From positions 62,001 through 126,000 of the forward strand of contig JANWUV010000008.1 of assembly GCA_025057975.1 (NCBI GenBank): DNA of 64,000 nucleotides, given 5' to 3'. Origin of the DNA: Chloracidobacterium sp. Lineage in GTDB: Bacteria; Acidobacteriota; Blastocatellia; Chloracidobacteriales; Chloracidobacteriaceae. A program made the translations under genes and the position numbers. Every line of letters starts with the position of its first letter. Positions within the stretch are counted from its first letter, which is position 1. A model generated the notes under the pieces. That model made no database searches. It was not told the origin of the DNA and saw nothing but the letters and a program-made list of their open reading frames with translations. Positions 56,257-64,000 of the stretch are shown here, one piece after another.

Positions 56257-56910
56257 ATGTGGTCAAAAAAGTCAGCCAAGGTTGTCATCGTCGCTGGAGC
56301 CGTCATTGGTTGCGCGTTGGTTGCGCCGACGCTCAAACACGTGCATGACGCAACGGTGAAAGCACAGCAACCGGTGCAGCGTGCGCCGTTGCCGCGTCAT
56401 CCCGAAGTAAAAAGTCCCGATGGGTCGTTGGTCGTCCAGTTGTGCGATGGTGAAACGGCGGTCGCCGTCGCCGGCGTCAAGGAAGGCGACGTGCTTCCGC
56501 CTGAGACGGCGCGTGCGGTCGCCCATGAACTCATGACGCGCCACGCCGAACAGCAGGAAAAGCAAGCTTCAAAGTGGTCGGCGCGCGACCGTCTCATTTG
56601 GGAGCGCGAGCAGGCGCGGGTCGTCAGTGAAGGCGACAAGCTCTTTCACGACTGGAAGGCATTGGGCGGCACAATCGGCATTTCGTGCGACATGTGCCAT
56701 CCTGACGGCTCGAACACGCACCCGGAGACCTACCCAAAGTTCCAAACGCAGCTCAAGCGAGTCGCCACATTGCGCGACATGATCAACTGGTGCATTGAAA
56801 ACCCGATGAAGGGTCAGCCGTTAGCCGCCGACGACGCGCGGATGATTGCGCTGGAAGCCTACATCACGGCGCGGCGGAAGGGCGTCCCGTTGGAGCCGGG
56901 GAAACACTAA
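56257..56910 (+). CDS. Monohaem cytochrome c (SoxA-like helical domain)
   Basis: A 217-residue cytochrome. N-terminal signal-anchor (KVVIVAGAVIGCALVAP), a helical linker, then the haem motif CDMCH (Cys144-His148) and a helical tail with LRDMINWCIENPMKGQPLAADD, similar to SoxA/SoxX-type cytochromes. GAGGAAG precedes ATG 56257; it follows the phosphoesterase by 34 bp and ends the redox operon. It is the likely electron partner of the dihaem peroxidase. Confidence 0.88.
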   Translation: MWSKKSAKVVIVAGAVIGCALVAPTLKHVHDATVKAQQPVQRAPLPRHPEVKSPDGSLVVQLCDGETAVAVAGVKEGDVLPPETARAVAHELMTRHAEQQEKQASKWSARDRLIWEREQARVVSEGDKLFHDWKALGGTIGISCDMCHPDGSNTHPETYPKFQTQLKRVATLRDMINWCIENPMKGQPLAADDARMIALEAYITARRKGVPLEPGKH

Positions 56911-56939
56911 AAAGAACGAAGTAATGCCGTTTTGGGTGC

Positions 56940-56956
56940 GCGGGCTTCCGGCCTGC
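56940..56956. terminator. GC-rich hairpin between convergent genes
   Basis: GCGGGC (56940-56945) and GCCTGC (56951-56956) pair with one G-U around TTCCG. No T-tract is present; it may be a REP-like hairpin or a weak terminator between the cytochrome and the small gene on the other strand. Confidence 0.35.
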
Positions 56957-57055
56957 TTGACCAAAAACCGCACCGCCCTTGCAGGCGGCGGCTTGCACAC
57001 CCGGAACGGCGGCTTCTCTGTTCGAGGGCGTTCTTGTCAACCGACGTTGTGTGTT

Positions 57056-57337
57056 TCACTTCTCGTCGTTTTTGACCGAGCCGCCTTTGGTCTCCGCTTC
57101 CAGCTCTGCGATGGCCGCCTTCCAATCGGCAAGGTTGCCCAGTCTGACGGCTTTATCGATGCCCAAGTTTTCCAGCAGCATCGCCAGAACCGTCATCCGC
57201 TCTTCCTCACAGCCGAAGATGCAGCCGTCCACATATTCGATTTTCTCCGGGGACTGCTTATGCTCGAGGCGACGGAAAAATTCTTCTCCCCTCCAACTCC
57301 TTCCCTGACGCCGGATGTCCCACTCGTCTTTGTCCAT
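57056..57337 (-). CDS. Small conserved hypothetical protein (93 aa)
   Basis: No function known. 93 residues; the central part (PEKIEYVDGCIFGCEEERMTVLAMLL and DKAVRLGN) resembles a short protein pattern I recall from cyanobacteria and Chloroflexi (PEKIE...G....EERL..L..LLEN.G.DKAVRLG). Start at 57337, taken as the first plausible codon. Located between the haem operon (convergent) and the csb2 gene (same strand, 294 bp upstream). No link to CRISPR function can be shown. Confidence 0.65.
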   Translation of the reverse strand: MDKDEWDIRRQGRSWRGEEFFRRLEHKQSPEKIEYVDGCIFGCEEERMTVLAMLLENLGIDKAVRLGNLADWKAAIAELEAETKGGSVKNDEK

Positions 57338-57631
57338 CGGTTTTCTCGCTTTCTTGGGTGAGTTGACGTTTCGCCGGGGCGATGAATGAACCGTTTCGGT
57401 GTGCGCCGACCGACACAGGCGCGAACGACCTCGGGAGCGATAAAACCATGCCGCCCGCGTCGTGGTTGACAGATAACTACCACAGACTACCTAGGGGGCT
57501 TTCTGAGAAGAGGTGTACGACTTGGTTCTCACTCTTGGCTGAATGCACCAGCGGACGATTCGGCTGCCCGGATTTTTTTGACACTCGGCATTGGCTTGAC
57601 AAACCACCGGAGCATGGCGAACTTCGGCGGC
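57338..57631. other. Gap downstream of csb2, no gene, cas gene or CRISPR repeat seen
   Basis: 294 bp. In type I-G loci the adaptation genes (cas4/cas1 fusion, cas2) normally follow csb2; they are absent here. No repeat unit of 25-40 bases occurs more than once. Contains only a short low-confidence frame (57382-57645, plus strand) overlapping csb2. Confidence 0.7.
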
Positions 57632-59260
57632 TCAGCTTACTGTAGCCTTGCGATTACCTGCTGTGACCACGGACGGTTCCACCCCGCAAGCGCGAAATAG
57701 ACCCAGACCATAGTGCGCGGCATAACCAAGAAGTAAAGGGCCTTGGATCGGCTCGGTGAGATGGAGGCGCAATCCGTAGCCTACGTCCATTTTGGGTGGA
57801 ACGCCGCCACGAACTCGCCGGCGGACAAAATGGCGGAGAGATCGGGTCAATCCAAGATCAATTTCGACACTGGCGGCTTTGGGCAATCGCCGCGAAGCTA
57901 GTTCGGCTTGCACTTGACCTACGAGTGTGTCTTTGCCCTTCGTTTTCAAGAATCGTGGCGGCACAAACGGCGTCATACTTTCCCAAACGTGGGCGCCATC
58001 GGGTGGACCAAGAATTTTTTGGATTTCAATATTGAGTGGGGGCGGCAATCGTCGCAGCATCTTGAGATCGCCGCTACCGACGACAGCGACTTGGAGATCA
58101 CCAACGCCGCCTTTCGTCCACGTTCGCCTGAGGGTTCTAATGGCTTGCTGGGCGCTATCACCAAGCCCCATAGCCGCATAAATGATAATGTGGTCGAGAC
58201 GACCATCGCCATCCAGATCAACCGGAATTGTGTGCGCGTGCCTGTGGCGCTCGTGAAGGGGACGGTCAAACTCGTCTTTTCCCGTAAGTTCAGGGCAGTT
58301 TACGCGCCGGCCATTTCCAAGACGACCGATGATGGCGCGATGGAACAACTCCGCTTGCGGTAGTGTTCGTGTAACAGACGGCAGCGCCGACCGATTCCCA
58401 CTTGGGGTGGTGATGGCTAGAAGCATCGTCGTAACCGGTTGGGCAGAAACCCGTCGCGGTGCGGCCGGGACTCCAACTTGCAGGGCATCGCTCCGTCGCC
58501 AGTAAAGGATGCGTCGTGAACCCGGCGGCTGCGACCAGCCGTGGCCTTTCCACCAAGCCGTGTCCTTGGTCAGACAGGACAGCAGATCAGTCGGGTAAGG
58601 CTCGACGGCTTGTGTCTGCTTCTTCTTCACGTTTGCAGTCTGTTTTTGGCCTTGAAAGGGTCGCAACGCTTCTTGGACTTGAGCCTCGCGCCACTCTTCG
58701 TAGTCCGCCGGTGAAATGGCGGCCATCAGGGATACCTGTTCCCAACCGGGGACGCGATGCTCACCCTCTTGGCAGGGCACCGCGTTCCACTCAATGCCGG
58801 GGCCGTCGCGCAAGAGTTGGGCCTCCACCCAACTCTCACTGCGCCCCAGATAGCCCAGCGCGCCGACCAGTTTCTCAAGAAGCTCCGTTTCCTCAGCGTT
58901 GAGTTCACATGGCCAGTGAATCAGTAGTTTCCCGTCGCCGACGTTAGCCCAAGTGTCGAAGACGAGCGTTGTTTGCTCCCGTCCTTTGGCAAGGGCGCCA
59001 ACTGGCATGAAGTGCCGACTGTGGGCCGTGCCGGCGGCTGGTAAACAATAGGATGGCAGCACCGCCGCCAGCTTATTGATCAAGCTCCGGGCGACTGGTG
59101 GCATCTCGCTCCAACCCTGGCTGGTGAAGCCACGGGCGATGAGCGCGCGCAGCAATCGCCACGGACTCGGTGGCCACTCGATGAGGCCTTCGTTGACATG
59201 GTGCCCCCACGGCGTGGCATGGTAACGCCCGCCGGGAAACCAGAGTTTCACGGTCGGCAT
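57632..59260 (-). CDS. csb2: Type I-G CRISPR-associated protein Csb2 (Cas5-Cas6-like)
   Basis: A 542-residue Csb2, the I-G (I-U) protein regarded as a Cas5/Cas6 fusion that builds the crRNA handle and processes pre-crRNA. N-terminal RAMP block LWFPGGRYHATPWGHHVNEG and SPWRLLRALIA, and C-terminal Cas6-like Gly-rich loop LLGYAAHYGLGLFRACG. AAGGAG lies seven bases before ATG 59260. It starts 11 bp after csb1 on the same strand. Its Arg-rich segment (RSLRHFVRRRVRGG) may bind RNA. Role in I-G is by family. Confidence 0.93.
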   Translation of the reverse strand: MPTVKLWFPGGRYHATPWGHHVNEGLIEWPPSPWRLLRALIARGFTSQGWSEMPPVARSLINKLAAVLPSYCLPAAGTAHSRHFMPVGALAKGREQTTLVFDTWANVGDGKLLIHWPCELNAEETELLEKLVGALGYLGRSESWVEAQLLRDGPGIEWNAVPCQEGEHRVPGWEQVSLMAAISPADYEEWREAQVQEALRPFQGQKQTANVKKKQTQAVEPYPTDLLSCLTKDTAWWKGHGWSQPPGSRRILYWRRSDALQVGVPAAPRRVSAQPVTTMLLAITTPSGNRSALPSVTRTLPQAELFHRAIIGRLGNGRRVNCPELTGKDEFDRPLHERHRHAHTIPVDLDGDGRLDHIIIYAAMGLGDSAQQAIRTLRRTWTKGGVGDLQVAVVGSGDLKMLRRLPPPLNIEIQKILGPPDGAHVWESMTPFVPPRFLKTKGKDTLVGQVQAELASRRLPKAASVEIDLGLTRSLRHFVRRRVRGGVPPKMDVGYGLRLHLTEPIQGPLLLGYAAHYGLGLFRACGVEPSVVTAGNRKATVS

Positions 59261-59271
59261 CGCGGGCTCCT

Positions 59272-62694
<3,423 letters not shown>

Positions 62695-62698
<4 letters not shown>

Positions 62699-64000
62699 GG
62701 GTTGCTCTGTGCAGCCAAGGCTGGATCAAGGGCTGGATCAGATGTGGTCAACTGAGACGCCCGCGCATCGGCCGCCCGCAGGATCGCTTCAAGAAACGCC
62801 AGCGCGGCCGGGCCGTATCGCTCCAAAAGCCCAATACACCGTTCCCGCCAACTGATTCCGGTTTTCAACGACAAACCAAGTTTCGCCGGTTCTAAAGTGA
62901 GAGTCACTTCCGGGATTGGCTCTTGGTATGGCGCAAATTCGATACTCGGTAAGCGGTCTCCTTCACGAACGCCCCGGATCGGCAGCCCGCGGCCGTCGCG
63001 GTCCCGGTAGTCCTGATCCTTTGGGGCCGCGTGCAGGCCGACCCGTACCTTGCCGTGATGGCTGGCGACGAGATAGGCCACTAGGTCGAAGTCCTCTGCC
63101 GCACACTTCAGCAATCGCTCGACGAGGCAGATTGCCGGAGTTGGCTTGCCGTTGTTGGGCAAAGTGCCTCCCAGTTGGGGGAGCACACTCGCCCACCGGC
63201 CGAGTAGGGCTTCATGCGCCGGATCGTAGGTCTCCAGCAATGCGAACAGGCCAAGGGCACTGGCGAGTTCATGGCGAAACGCCGGCCGGGTTTCGCTGTC
63301 GTCGAGGTATTTATACAGACATTTCTTCGGCCAACAGTCACCGGGAGCCTTTGCCAAGTCCATCCGATCCGGCCTGGTGACGGTTCCGTTGCCGCGTATT
63401 GAGCCTTGAAATGCTGGATGAGCCTTGCCCCAGTCGTGCCAGAGGGCGGCCAATTCAAGAAGGTCTTCGAGCTTCGTAGGAAGCTTCAGTGCTTTGGCAA
63501 TCACTTTTACTTGTTCGGCGACTTCCTTGGCGTGAAACGCGATCGTCTTCCAAGTGTTGAAGCTCAACTGTTCGCCGTCTTGTTGATCGTCGGCTCCATC
63601 CAACAATATTCGTGGAGATGTGCCTTGTGGTCTGGCAATCGGAAGCACCGAAGCAGAGGATTGCGGATCGAATCCGCGCTTCGAACAATAGCCTCCCGAA
63701 TCCGCCGCCACACAGACCACCCGGCCGGGCAATAGCGCCTCGCGTGTCGCCGTCACCCACTCGCCGTCGAGCCAGTCCCAAACCCAAGCGCGTTTCGTCG
63801 CTTTCAGTTTGGACTGGCTTTTCTCACACAGCCAATCTCGGGCCTTCAGAAAGGGGATAGCACACAGTTCCTGTTGGTGTGGCTTGTAACTCTCAGGTGG
63901 CTTATGCGGTGGTTCACCTTTCGTATCGGGAGGAATCTCTAGCCAGAAGACTTGCAAATCTCGCTCCTCACCGGAGCGGATGAATCGGCTGATGTCGAGG
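62695..64000 (-). CDS. cas3: Type I-G Cas3, C-terminal part with HD nuclease domain (5' end outside window)
   Basis: The frame is open to base 64000, so the helicase part lies outside; the first visible residues (LDISRF, then SGEERDLQVFW) continue a larger protein. The TTG at 63957 is therefore not a true start. The HD nuclease domain is at the C-terminus, as in I-G Cas3: FHAKEVAEQV, the HD pair in LWHDWGKAHPAFQG, FRHELASALGL and ASHHGKVR. About 435 residues are visible. It degrades DNA opened by the effector. Stop overlaps the csx17 start (ATGA). Confidence 0.93.

Noticed and set aside
56911-57631. Possible CRISPR array near csb2
   Set aside because: No unit of 25-40 bases recurs at regular spacing; only unrelated sequence and one short hairpin are present.

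Overview
The window looks like chromosomal DNA of a phototrophic acidobacterium, most like Chloracidobacterium. This is an inference: no bacteriochlorophyll or reaction-centre gene is present. It rests on a PuhE-family photosynthetic-complex assembly domain (35942-37717), a cluster with two 4-vinyl-reductase (V4R) proteins, a phycobiliprotein-like protein and a [2Fe-2S] ferredoxin (963-6717), several DUF4388-type response regulators of the kind common in acidobacteria and myxobacteria, and G+C-rich DNA. A phototrophic member of another phylum, such as Gemmatimonadota, is not excluded.

1-7557 (minus strand): a probable operon of coiled-coil protein, FNR-like protein, ferredoxin, V4R protein, a protein with FF/PW motifs, a phycobiliprotein-like protein with the CxRD bilin-attachment motif, a second V4R protein, a Ser/Thr kinase, a 64-residue protein and an HtrA protease. 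Its content resembles the slr0144-slr0152 (Pap) operon of Synechocystis, which encodes photosystem II assembly helpers with predicted chlorophyll- and bilin-binding domains. This is the best candidate for an undescribed system. 7658-9353: DUF4388 response regulator, solitary PIN protein, and a tandem repeat in front of prkA.

9470-34365: housekeeping and regulatory genes. These are prkA, aroA, a PilR/NtrC-type regulator, a membrane glycosyltransferase and a PilS/NtrB-type kinase; a phosphopantetheinyl transferase facing a PHA-synthase-like protein and a crotonase; a PQQ-type propeller protein with a terminator; a selenocysteine tRNA; penicillin-binding protein 1A; ftsY; two response-regulator proteins with odd tails; a TonB-type protein; a UbiB-type kinase; and a TPR lipid- or wall-associated secreted protein.

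34412-52142: ispG; PuhE fused to a CobW/COG0523 GTPase; mnmG; a TgpA-type transglutaminase; hisB; M1 and M48 metallopeptidases; glpK; and a cell-surface sugar group (gmhA, acyltransferase, GT39-like enzyme, radical SAM protein). The PuhE-GTPase fusion stands out because the Chloracidobacterium reaction centre contains Zn-bacteriochlorophyll a' and COG0523 GTPases include zinc chaperones.

52360-56910: a translationally coupled redox unit of ECF sigma factor, anti-sigma factor with a periplasmic CxxCH haem motif, dihaem peroxidase, Tat-exported metallophosphoesterase and monohaem cytochrome. 57056-64000: a small conserved protein and the effector genes of a type I-G (formerly I-U) CRISPR-Cas system (csb2, csb1, csx17, cas3). 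No adaptation gene or CRISPR array is visible.
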